NCBI RefSeq assembly: GCF_024614185.1
Contig: NZ_JAHTLF010000018.1
Coordinates: forward strand, 717,821 to 781,820
Origin: Nocardioides carbamazepini
GTDB lineage: Bacteria > Actinomycetota > Actinomycetes > Propionibacteriales > Nocardioidaceae
Direction: 5' to 3'
DNA length: 64,000 bases
Made by a program: the position numbers and the translations under genes. This document shows, piece after piece, positions 15,673-23,117 of the stretch. The notes under the pieces were generated by a model, which was not told where the DNA came from, did not search any database, and worked only from the letters and a program-made list of their open reading frames with translations. How positions within the stretch are numbered: the first letter of the stretch is position 1; the number at the start of each line of letters is the position of its first letter.

Positions 15673-17270
15673 GCGGGGTCCTCCTGGCCCGCGCCGAAGC
15701 GGCGCAGCACGTTGTGGGTGATCTGCTCGGTGAAGGGGTCGGCCTGGATCAGCCCGCTGACCCACTCGGTGCTGCCGGCGTTGAAGAACTCACCCGCGCC
15801 GCGGCGGAAGGTGGCGACCATGCCGGCGCCGTACCCGCTCGCGAAGCGCTCGGGGACCTCGTCCCCCCAGACCGCGCCGACGAGCTCCTGCAGCTCGGCG
15901 AGAGGTGCGCCGATCGGGACCTCGCCGTCCCAGCGGTCGGTCTCTCCGAGGACGGCGGGCACCATCGCGACGATGCTCAGGTCCTCGGGCGCGCCGTCGG
16001 ACCCGGTGGCGTAGGGGACGCCGTGCCGGAAGGTGTAGTCGACGCCGTCGACCTCGAACGCCGCGACGCAGATCGGCGCACCGCCGAAGACGTCGCCGTA
16101 GTAGAGGTCGGTGCCGGCGAGCGCCCAGTGTTCGGGCCGGTAGACCGTGTACCCGCCGCTGCTGCGCGGCGTGGTCGCGCCGTAGCGGGCGTAGGCGCCG
16201 CCGAGACCGGTGAGTCCCATCGTCTCCGCGCCGGGACGGCCGATGAACGGCGCGTCCCAGGCGGTGGTGACCCGGGTCGGGTCGGTGGCCATCATCGGGT
16301 CGAGGTGCGGGTCCTTGTAGCAGGCCTGGAGCCGGCCGTCGTCGTCCAGGCGGATCTGCCAGACGTAGTTGCCGGCGAAGCGCGCGACCGTGCCACCGCC
16401 GTCGACGAAGCGGTCGACCACGTCGCGCATCTCCCACGACCAGTACTCGTCGTGGCCGACGAGGACCGCGCAGCGGTAGCCGTCGAGCGCACCGGGGTCG
16501 GCGTGCAGGTCGTGCTGCGTGAGGTAGTCGAGCTCGTAGCCGTTGCGCTCGGCCCACACCACGAACGGCCGCTCGTACGTCGCCCAGAACGCGTCGCTGT
16601 GGTGCCTGCTGTAGCCGTGCGTGATCGCCCACTCGTACGTCGGGTGCCGCGGTCGGTAGCCGGGTCCGGGCGTGGTCGGGTTGGCGTTGCGGGGAGCGCC
16701 GCCGGGCAGCCGGAGCATGCCCCGCGCGATCGGGCGCTGAGTGGACAGCACCGGCGCGGGGACGTCGGCGTACGGGTCGTCGCCGAGACCGCGGTAGTGG
16801 TTGGCCCCGCCCCAGTCGTTGTAGGCCGTCAGCGTGCCGGTGGTGAGCACCAGGGCCATCGCAGCGCGCGGCTCGGGCGCGCGGACGACGAAGAAGCCCT
16901 CCCGCTCGTGGCGGCGCCCGTCCACCTCGGTGCCGACGACGACGAGGTAGAAGCCACTCGGCCAGTCCGGGTCGACCGGGATCCGTACGGCGACCGGCCA
17001 GCCGCAGCCCACGGCGTAGGCGTCATCGGGCGTCGGATGCGCGACGCCGGGCAGGCCGCCGGCCGACCACACCTCGACCGGTTCGGCTCCGTCGCGCACC
17101 ACGCGGACGTCGTACGACGGCGCGGTGGTGTGGACGCTGAGCGCGACCTCCTCGCCGGGCTGATAGCTGTAGCGGTCGGCGTAGCACCAGATCTCCGGCG
17201 TCGTCGGGTCGGCGCCGGGACGCTCGACCGGGAAGCCGGGAATCGACCATGCGTAGCGCGCGGCGCTCAT
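15669..17270 (-). CDS. N,N-dimethylformamidase large-subunit-like protein
   Basis: A 533-residue protein resembling the C-terminal part of the large subunit of N,N-dimethylformamidase (DMFA2 family), an iron amidohydrolase that splits dimethylformamide to formate and dimethylamine. Family-like stretches include TAYNDWGGANHYRG, YLTQHDLHADPGALDGYR, VGHDEYWSWEMRD and GGGTVARFAGNYVWQIR. It is shorter than the about 760-residue DMFase subunit, and I see no small-subunit gene beside it, so the substrate is probably a different amide. No signal peptide. Start at 17270 overlaps the permease stop by four bases, and its own stop overlaps the cupin start. Function beyond the family is inferred from context. 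Confidence 0.8.
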   Translation of the reverse strand: MSAARYAWSIPGFPVERPGADPTTPEIWCYADRYSYQPGEEVALSVHTTAPSYDVRVVRDGAEPVEVWSAGGLPGVAHPTPDDAYAVGCGWPVAVRIPVDPDWPSGFYLVVVGTEVDGRRHEREGFFVVRAPEPRAAMALVLTTGTLTAYNDWGGANHYRGLGDDPYADVPAPVLSTQRPIARGMLRLPGGAPRNANPTTPGPGYRPRHPTYEWAITHGYSRHHSDAFWATYERPFVVWAERNGYELDYLTQHDLHADPGALDGYRCAVLVGHDEYWSWEMRDVVDRFVDGGGTVARFAGNYVWQIRLDDDGRLQACYKDPHLDPMMATDPTRVTTAWDAPFIGRPGAETMGLTGLGGAYARYGATTPRSSGGYTVYRPEHWALAGTDLYYGDVFGGAPICVAAFEVDGVDYTFRHGVPYATGSDGAPEDLSIVAMVPAVLGETDRWDGEVPIGAPLAELQELVGAVWGDEVPERFASGYGAGMVATFRRGAGEFFNAGSTEWVSGLIQADPFTEQITHNVLRRFGAGQEDPA

Positions 17271-18673
17271 CGGGCGGCCACCGCTCCGCGGACCGTGCCC
17301 GCGACGAACGCCGCTACCAGCGGCAGGTTGATGAGGAGGTTCTCCCAGCCGCCGAGGCCGGTGAGGAGGCCCATCTTCGAGCAGACGAGGTAGAGCACGA
17401 CGCCGAGGGCGAGCGTCGCCAGGGCGGGGGCGACCAACCGCTGCCACACGCCCTCCTCGGTGCGGTTGCGGGCGAAGAAGCGGATCACGGCGAGCGAGGT
17501 GAGGATCTGCAGGAACAGCACGCCCACGAGCGTGGGGGTGTTGGTCCAGATCACGACCTGCGTATAGGGGTCGAGGTCGGAGAGGCCGAAGCCCACGAGT
17601 GCGACGACGACGAGAACCGACTGGACCACGACCGCCCGCGAGGGGCTGCTGTTGGCACCGGTGGTCCCGAGGGAGGCGGGGAGCAGCCGGTCCCGGCCGA
17701 GCGCGAAGAGGTAGCGCGCTCCGGCGTTGTGGAGCGCCAGCACGCCGGCCACGAAGCTGGTGACGATGAGGACCTGCATCACGTCGGTCATGAAGCCGCC
17801 CAGGTACGCCTGGTTGAGCGCGAAGACGAGCTGCGAGGGATCGCCCGCCAGCGCTGTCGCCAGCGCGCTGGGGCCGATCGCCATGAGCAGGACCCACGAG
17901 ACGACCGTGTAGGTGAGGGCGAGCAGGGCGACCGCGACATAGGTCGCTCGCGGCACCGTCCGGCGTGGGTCGCGCGCCTCCTCGGCATAGACCGCGGTCT
18001 GCTCGAAGCCGATGTAGACCACGAAGGTGATCACGAAGAGCGACCCGAGGACGCTGGCATCCCACCCCGACGGGTCGAAGCCACCGAGCGTCAGGCCCTC
18101 CGGTGCCCCCTTTGCGAGCACCGCGACGGCGAGAGCGAGGAGCAGCCCGAGCTCACCGGCAAGCAGCACGGCCAGCACGCGAGCGCCCACGTCGACCCGG
18201 CAGTAGGCCACCACCGAGACGATGAGGCCGAGCACGACGGCACAGGCACCCCAGGAGACGTCGATGCCGGCGAGGTCGTCGAGGGTGATGGACGCGAACA
18301 GCCCGGCCGCGGCGCAGAACCCGATCTCACCCAGGGTGTAGGCGACGTACGCGACCAGCGCCGAGCCGGCGCCGACCGCGCCGCCCAGACCGCGGGTCAC
18401 GTAGGCGTAGAACGCACCGGCGTTGCTGACGTGGCGCGACATCGCACAGAAGCCGACCGCGAAGAGCGCGTACACCAGGCCCGCCGCGAGGTAGCCGACC
18501 GGCGCCGTCTGGCCGCCCACCAGGAAGGCCAACGGCGCGAAGCCCGCCATGACCGTCAGCGGCGCGGCCGCGGAGACGACGAAGAAGACGAGATGGCGGG
18601 CACCGACCGCATCGCTGCGCAGCGCCCCGGTCGTCGTCGTCGGCGGCGGCGGCGGCGGTTCGGTCAGGGACAT
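17267..18673 (-). CDS. APC-family amino acid/amine permease
   Basis: A 468-residue permease of the amino acid-polyamine-organocation superfamily with about 12 hydrophobic helices. The N-terminus opens with a proline run (TEPPPPPPTTTT) and helix 1 carries VVSAAAPLTVMAGFAPLAF, matching the family substrate-binding break. It would import an amino acid, amine or amide with protons. It is the first gene of the leftward unit permease, dimethylformamidase-like hydrolase, cupin, and perhaps nitroreductase, so it may bring in the hydrolase substrate. Its promoter region holds two perfect palindromes. AGGAGAG precedes the ATG at 18673. Confidence 0.92.
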   Translation of the reverse strand: MSLTEPPPPPPTTTTGALRSDAVGARHLVFFVVSAAAPLTVMAGFAPLAFLVGGQTAPVGYLAAGLVYALFAVGFCAMSRHVSNAGAFYAYVTRGLGGAVGAGSALVAYVAYTLGEIGFCAAAGLFASITLDDLAGIDVSWGACAVVLGLIVSVVAYCRVDVGARVLAVLLAGELGLLLALAVAVLAKGAPEGLTLGGFDPSGWDASVLGSLFVITFVVYIGFEQTAVYAEEARDPRRTVPRATYVAVALLALTYTVVSWVLLMAIGPSALATALAGDPSQLVFALNQAYLGGFMTDVMQVLIVTSFVAGVLALHNAGARYLFALGRDRLLPASLGTTGANSSPSRAVVVQSVLVVVALVGFGLSDLDPYTQVVIWTNTPTLVGVLFLQILTSLAVIRFFARNRTEEGVWQRLVAPALATLALGVVLYLVCSKMGLLTGLGGWENLLINLPLVAAFVAGTVRGAVAAR

Positions 18674-18694
18674 CGGCTCTCCTCCGGACTTTGT

Positions 18695-18770
18695 CTATCG
18701 ATCGATAGGCTGAGGCATCACTGTAGGTTCCCTACGGCGGCTTGTACAGGGCTTGCCTATCGATCGATAG
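18695..18770. promoter_or_regulatory. Two identical palindromic operators in a divergent promoter
   Basis: The perfect palindrome CTATCGATCGATAG occurs at 18695-18708 and again at 18757-18770, 62 bases apart. It lies in the 130-base gap between the permease unit (leftward) and the TetR gene (rightward). The TetR product is the expected ligand of both copies. Confidence 0.85.
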
Positions 18771-18803
18771 ACTTCGCTCACCCGAGCTCGGAGGAGGGCA
18801 GGC

Positions 18804-19466
18804 ATGGCGCGGTCCAAGGTGACGCCCGAGCAGATCCTGCGCGAGGCGGCGCGCCTGTTCGCGACCAAGGGCTTCCACGGCACCTCGACACGCGAGATCG
18901 CCGACGCCGTCGGCGTGCGGCAGCCGTCGCTGTTCCACCACTTCGCGACCAAGCACGACATCGCCCGCACCCTGTACGAGTACGACTACGCGCGGTCCCC
19001 CGGCCTCCAGGGAGTGCGCGAGCTGCCCGACGGGGCTCCTCCGTCGGTCGAGTTCTACCACTCGGTGCGGCGCGAGATCCTGGTCGAGATGACCAGCGCC
19101 TACGACCTGCGCGGGCTCTACCTCAGCGCGCTCATCGACGAGCCCGAGTTCCGGCAGTGGCGCATGGCGTACGACGCCGCGATGGCGCGGTCCCGTGCCG
19201 TCATCGAGAAGGGTGTCGCCGACGGCGAGTTCGTCGCGACCCGGGTCGAGGTGGTCATCGAGATGCTCGACGCGACCATCAACCAGGCCGTGCGCTGGTC
19301 CGGCGACCAGAGGGACCGGTCCATGCCGGACGACGTCGCGGTCGTCGCCCTGCGGATGGTGCTCGCGCGCCCGAGTCGCATCCCGTCGATCCGCCGGCAG
19401 GCGGACCGCCTGCTCGACGCCGCCGGCACACCGTGGCCGGAGGCGCTGGCCGCCCTCGACGACTGA
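18804..19466 (+). CDS. TetR-family regulator
   Basis: A 220-residue TetR regulator with helix-turn-helix at about residues 26-48 (TSTREIADAVGVRQPSLFHHFATKHDIA). The C-terminal domain is alpha-helical with no recognised family. GGAGGAGGGCAGGC supplies a strong ribosome site. It is divergent from the permease/dimethylformamidase-like unit and separated by two perfect 14-bp palindromes, so it most likely represses that unit and itself in the absence of the substrate. It converges with the GntR gene that follows. Confidence 0.9.
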   Translation: MARSKVTPEQILREAARLFATKGFHGTSTREIADAVGVRQPSLFHHFATKHDIARTLYEYDYARSPGLQGVRELPDGAPPSVEFYHSVRREILVEMTSAYDLRGLYLSALIDEPEFRQWRMAYDAAMARSRAVIEKGVADGEFVATRVEVVIEMLDATINQAVRWSGDQRDRSMPDDVAVVALRMVLARPSRIPSIRRQADRLLDAAGTPWPEALAALDD

Positions 19467-19478
19467 GCCGTCCCTGGC

Positions 19479-20162
19479 TCAGCGGTCCACGGCTCGTGCG
19501 GGCGCCCTCCGCCTCTCGTACTCGGCCACGGCCAGCTCGCCGGCGCGCGTGATGTGGGCCGAGCAGGCCTCCCGGGCGCCGGACGGATCGCGGCGGACGG
19601 CGGCGGCGTCGACGATCCGGCGCAGCTCCGCGAGCGAGAGACACACTCGCTCGTCGTCGGTGAAGGCGAAGTGCCGGAACATGCCGATCCTCAGGTGGAT
19701 CCGCTCGACGTTCTCGCGCAGGACGTCGTTGTCCGCTCCCGAGAGCATCCGCTCGTAGAACTCGTCCTTGAGCGCGATGCGGGTGGCGAGGTCGCCCGGG
19801 ACGAACTCGCGCTCCATCCGCTCGAGATGGGCGACGAGTCCGGCGGCCTGGTCATCGCTCGCGCGGGCGGCGAAGCGCTCCCCCATCAGACCCTCCAGGC
19901 AGGCGCGCACCTCGTACATCGCGATGATGTCGCACCGGCTGAGGACGGTCACGATGGCGCCGCGGTTGGGCAGCAGCGTGATCAGGCCCTCCGACTCCAG
20001 CTGGCGCAGGGCCTCGCGGACCACGGTCCGCGAGACGCCGTAGCGCTCGCACATCATCGGCTCGGCCAGCCGCTGGCCCGGCGCGAGCTCGAGCTGGAGG
20101 ATGTCCTGGCGCACGGCGCGGACGACCTCCTGACGTACCGGCGCGGCCGGAACCGTGATCAT
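19479..20162 (-). CDS. GntR-family (FCD) transcriptional regulator
   Basis: A 227-residue GntR/FadR-type regulator: winged helix at about residues 10-75 (ILQLELAPGQRLAEPMMCERYGVSRTVVREALRQLE) and an FCD ligand domain to the end. FCD regulators typically sense organic acids through a metal site; His and Asp residues consistent with that lie in the C-terminal half. It is divergent from the AcoR-like activator, with repeated operator-like motifs between them (20204-20242). I infer that it controls that activator and perhaps the neighbouring catabolic island. Ligand unknown. The ATG at 20162 gives the normal FadR-type N-terminus. Confidence 0.88.
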   Translation of the reverse strand: MITVPAAPVRQEVVRAVRQDILQLELAPGQRLAEPMMCERYGVSRTVVREALRQLESEGLITLLPNRGAIVTVLSRCDIIAMYEVRACLEGLMGERFAARASDDQAAGLVAHLERMEREFVPGDLATRIALKDEFYERMLSGADNDVLRENVERIHLRIGMFRHFAFTDDERVCLSLAELRRIVDAAAVRRDPSGAREACSAHITRAGELAVAEYERRRAPARAVDR

Positions 20163-20203
20163 CGCCTTCTCCCCTGTGACGGCCCGCAACCGCAGGCCCC
20201 TTG

Positions 20204-20242
20204 ATCGTATGACGGTATGACGATTATGGTGACGGTCGTCAC
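20204..20242. promoter_or_regulatory. Operator-like repeats between GntR and AcoR-like genes
   Basis: ATCGT (20204-20208) mirrors ACGAT (20220-20224), and within it GTATGACG is repeated in tandem (20207-20222). Just beyond, GTGAC-GGTC-GTCAC (20229-20242) is a perfect inverted repeat. These are the likely binding sites of the divergent GntR-type regulator. Confidence 0.55.
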
Positions 20243-20320
20243 GGCTGTCCATCTCGGGCCGTTGCCGCCCGCTCAGGACCGGGCGGCCGGACGCCTGGAC
20301 ATGGCGAGGAGGAGGCTGTC

Positions 20321-22090
20321 GTGCCGGACCGGTCCGCACCCGACGCACTGGCGGCTGCGAAGGACGCGGTGCTCAACGAGACGCCGGCGACCGCCGCTCC
20401 GGCGCCGGCCCTGGTCGACTCGTGGCGGCGCTCCCGCGACGCGCTGGGCGTTCCCTCCAACGTGCGCGACGTCCCGCACGTCGGCGAGGAGCTGCTCGAC
20501 GCGCACCTGCTCGAGATGATGCGCAGCCCGCTGCAGCGGTTCGCGGACACTCTCGACGGCACCGGCCTGGGCCTGCTGCTGTCCGACGCCAACGGCCGCA
20601 TCCTCGAGCGCTGGGTCGGCGACCGGGCCGCGAGCGCGCACTTCGACAAGGTGGGCACCTTCCGTGGGTCGGTTCTGTCCGAGGAGTCCGTGGGCACCAA
20701 CGGCGTGGGTACGGCGCTCGCCACCCGCGCCCTCGTGCAGGTCCGTGGTGCCGAGCACTTCGCCGACTTCTACCAGCGCGCGGTGTGCACCGGCGCTCCT
20801 CTCCTGCACCCGATCACCGGTTCGACGCTCGGCTCTGTGACCCTGTCGTCCGAGATCAGCCCCGGCACCGCGCTGCTCCGGCCGCTGCTCCAGACGATCG
20901 TCGACCGGCTGCGCCAGCACATCCTGGACGTCGAGACCCCGGCGTCCCGCCAGGCGCTCGAGGGCTTCATCCAGGCCGTGCGTCGCTACTCCGAGCCGGT
21001 CGTCGCCGTCGGCCACAACGGCCTCGTGATCCAGAACGCCCTCGCCAGCAAGCTCAGCCCCGCCCAGCTCCAGGAGATCCAGGAGGCCTGTCGCGAGGCG
21101 GGTGCCCCCCAGGGCGCGCCCACGCTGGTGACCACGAACAGCCTGCAGCTGGAGCTCACCACCCTCGCGGAGGACAACCACGTGGCGGTGGTCCTCACCT
21201 CCGCTCCCCGGACGAGCACGAGCACCGGCAGCAACAGCAACGCCGGCAGGACGCCGCCGGCGCCCCTCCCCGGGCTCGGCCTGGTCGGCCGGACCCCCGA
21301 GTGGCTGTCCGTGCTGCAGCAGGTGGCCCGCGCTCGCGAGGAGGACGGCCCGCTCGTCATCGCGGGAGAACCCGGGGCCGGCAAGATGTCGATCGCGACG
21401 GGGCGGGCCTGGAGCGTGGCCGGCTCCGCGGACGGCTCGCCGGACGTCGTGCTCGACGCGGCGGAGAGCCACGTCATCGGCGTGCAGGCCTGGCTGGCCG
21501 GCGTCGCACAGCACCTCACCGGCTCGCGGCGGCTGGTCGTCCACGGCGCCGAGACGCTCGATCCGGCCGCCCTGGCCGGGCTGCGCTCGCTGCTGGCCCA
21601 TGCGAGCGCGGCGCCGCCGGTGGTCGTCACGGTCTCGGCCAGCGACCAGACCGAGGCGGAGACCCTCGCCGTGCGCCTCGGCGGCGGCCGCGTCGTCTGG
21701 GTGCCGCCCCTGCGCGAGCGTGCCGCCGACCTGCCGGAGCTGTGGAACTCGTTCGCACGGGTGCTGGCACCCGGCGCGGGGATGGTGCTCCGGCCGGAGG
21801 CGCTCAACCTGCTCCGGGGCCACCAGTGGAGCGGCAACCTCACCGAGCTGCGGCTGCTGGTCTCCCGGCTCGCGCGGTCCGGCAAGACCGGGCCGGTCGG
21901 CATCTCCGACCTGCCGGGCGCCCTGCGGGAGAGCACCCCGGGCCTCAGCCTGATCGAGCAGGTCGAGGTCCGCGCGATCCGGCAGGCGCTGCAGGAGGCC
22001 GGCGGCAACCGCGCCCGTGCCGCCGAGATCCTCGGCGTGTCCCGGGCGACGGTCTACCGCAAGATGAAGACCTACCGCCTGATCGGCTGA
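20321..22090 (+). CDS. AcoR-like GAF/Fis-type activator with a degenerate AAA+ domain
   Basis: A 589-residue protein with the layout of AcoR-type enhancer-binding proteins: an N-terminal GAF-like sensor (about residues 60-210, with SEESVGTNGVGTALATR), a PAS-like linker (215-300), a shortened AAA+ region (about 320-540) and a Fis-type helix-turn-helix at the end (GNRARAAEILGVSRATVYRKMK). Only a Walker A (GEPGAGK, 349-355) is clear; Walker B is weak (RLVVHGAE) and the GAFTGA loop needed to contact sigma-54 is absent. Actinobacteria generally lack sigma-54, so it must activate (or repress) in another way. GTG start with AGGAGG. It converges with the ABC permease gene and probably controls the catabolic island. 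Confidence 0.88.
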   Translation: MPDRSAPDALAAAKDAVLNETPATAAPAPALVDSWRRSRDALGVPSNVRDVPHVGEELLDAHLLEMMRSPLQRFADTLDGTGLGLLLSDANGRILERWVGDRAASAHFDKVGTFRGSVLSEESVGTNGVGTALATRALVQVRGAEHFADFYQRAVCTGAPLLHPITGSTLGSVTLSSEISPGTALLRPLLQTIVDRLRQHILDVETPASRQALEGFIQAVRRYSEPVVAVGHNGLVIQNALASKLSPAQLQEIQEACREAGAPQGAPTLVTTNSLQLELTTLAEDNHVAVVLTSAPRTSTSTGSNSNAGRTPPAPLPGLGLVGRTPEWLSVLQQVARAREEDGPLVIAGEPGAGKMSIATGRAWSVAGSADGSPDVVLDAAESHVIGVQAWLAGVAQHLTGSRRLVVHGAETLDPAALAGLRSLLAHASAAPPVVVTVSASDQTEAETLAVRLGGGRVVWVPPLRERAADLPELWNSFARVLAPGAGMVLRPEALNLLRGHQWSGNLTELRLLVSRLARSGKTGPVGISDLPGALRESTPGLSLIEQVEVRAIRQALQEAGGNRARAAEILGVSRATVYRKMKTYRLIG

Positions 22091-22101
22091 CCGGCGAGGC
22101 G

Positions 22102-23115
22102 TCAGGCCGGCACCGCGACCGCGCGGTCGACCGCGCGGCGGCGCCAGACCTCCACGGCCAGCGGCACGACCACCCGGGCCAGTACGACGACCAGCAGCAC
22201 GGCGGCCTGCGCGATCAGCTGGCGCGAGTCCGACCAGCCGAGCGCGCGCAGCAGCTGACCGAGCTGGGTGAGGAACAGGGCGGCGACGCCGGAGGCGACC
22301 ACGCTGGCCACGCCACCGGTCAGCGCCGTCCCGCCGAGGACGACCGCGGCGACGGTCGGCAGCAGGTAGGAGTCGCCCAGGAACAGGGGCGGGGTCTTCG
22401 TGTAGCCGGCCAGCAGGACCCCGGCGACGCCGTAGCAGGCTCCGGCGCTCACGTAGGCGAGCAGCTGGTAGCGCCCGACCCGGATGCCGATGACCTCGGC
22501 GGCACGGGGGCTCACCCCGACGGCCGTGAGTCGCCGTCCGCTGGTCGAGCGTCCGACGACCAGGCCGACGACTCCGACGATCACCACGGCGACGAGCACC
22601 GTGTTCGGTACGCCGAGCGTGCGCTCGAGCGCGAACTGGTTGAGGGCGGGCGCGGCCCCGGCCGGCGTACCGTCCGCGACGGCGAAGACCACGCCCAGGA
22701 GCACCGCGTTGAGGCCGAGGGTCGCGATCAGCGGGATCACACCGAACCTGGTGACCAGGACCCCGGTGACGAGTCCCGCCGCGGCCGGGCCGAGCACGCC
22801 TGCGACCACCGCAAGGGCCAGCGGCCACCCGTGCTGCTGGGGGAGGGCGGTGCACAGCACCGCGCCGAGCGCCAGCATGCCCGGCACGGACAGGTCGAGG
22901 CCGCGCTGCTGCACGACCAGCGTCTGCCCGGCCGCGGCGATGGCCAGCACCGCCGCGAAGGGCAGCATGCTGAGCAGCGGCGCCGAGCCGAGACTGCCCG
23001 GGGCGACGAGCGGCGAGAGCCCGAACAGCAGCGCCGTGGCGATGACGATGGTGGCCGGGCCGGCGGTGAGGAGCCGGCGACCCAGCTCCCGCACCGTCGA
23101 GGTCGTGGTGTCCAT
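22102..23115 (-). CDS. Ribose-type ABC transporter permease
   Basis: A 337-residue permease of the CUT2/RbsC family with 8-10 hydrophobic helices. The motif QRGLDLSVPGMLALGA matches the family stretch after helix 2 (GGIDLSVG in RbsC), and GTALTGGVASVVASG matches the late-helix loop. It lies 2 bases after the stop of the ATPase-permease fusion, so it forms the second transmembrane subunit of the same importer. The complete importer is this protein, the fusion, and the lipoprotein binding protein at 26481-27614. The substrate is probably the compound degraded by the adjacent enzymes. Confidence 0.92.
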   Translation of the reverse strand: MDTTTSTVRELGRRLLTAGPATIVIATALLFGLSPLVAPGSLGSAPLLSMLPFAAVLAIAAAGQTLVVQQRGLDLSVPGMLALGAVLCTALPQQHGWPLALAVVAGVLGPAAAGLVTGVLVTRFGVIPLIATLGLNAVLLGVVFAVADGTPAGAAPALNQFALERTLGVPNTVLVAVVIVGVVGLVVGRSTSGRRLTAVGVSPRAAEVIGIRVGRYQLLAYVSAGACYGVAGVLLAGYTKTPPLFLGDSYLLPTVAAVVLGGTALTGGVASVVASGVAALFLTQLGQLLRALGWSDSRQLIAQAAVLLVVVLARVVVPLAVEVWRRRAVDRAVAVPA

Positions 23116-23117
23116 GC

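Noticed and set aside
20321..22090. Sigma-54-dependent activator role
   Set aside because: No GAFTGA loop and weak Walker B; actinobacteria generally lack sigma-54.
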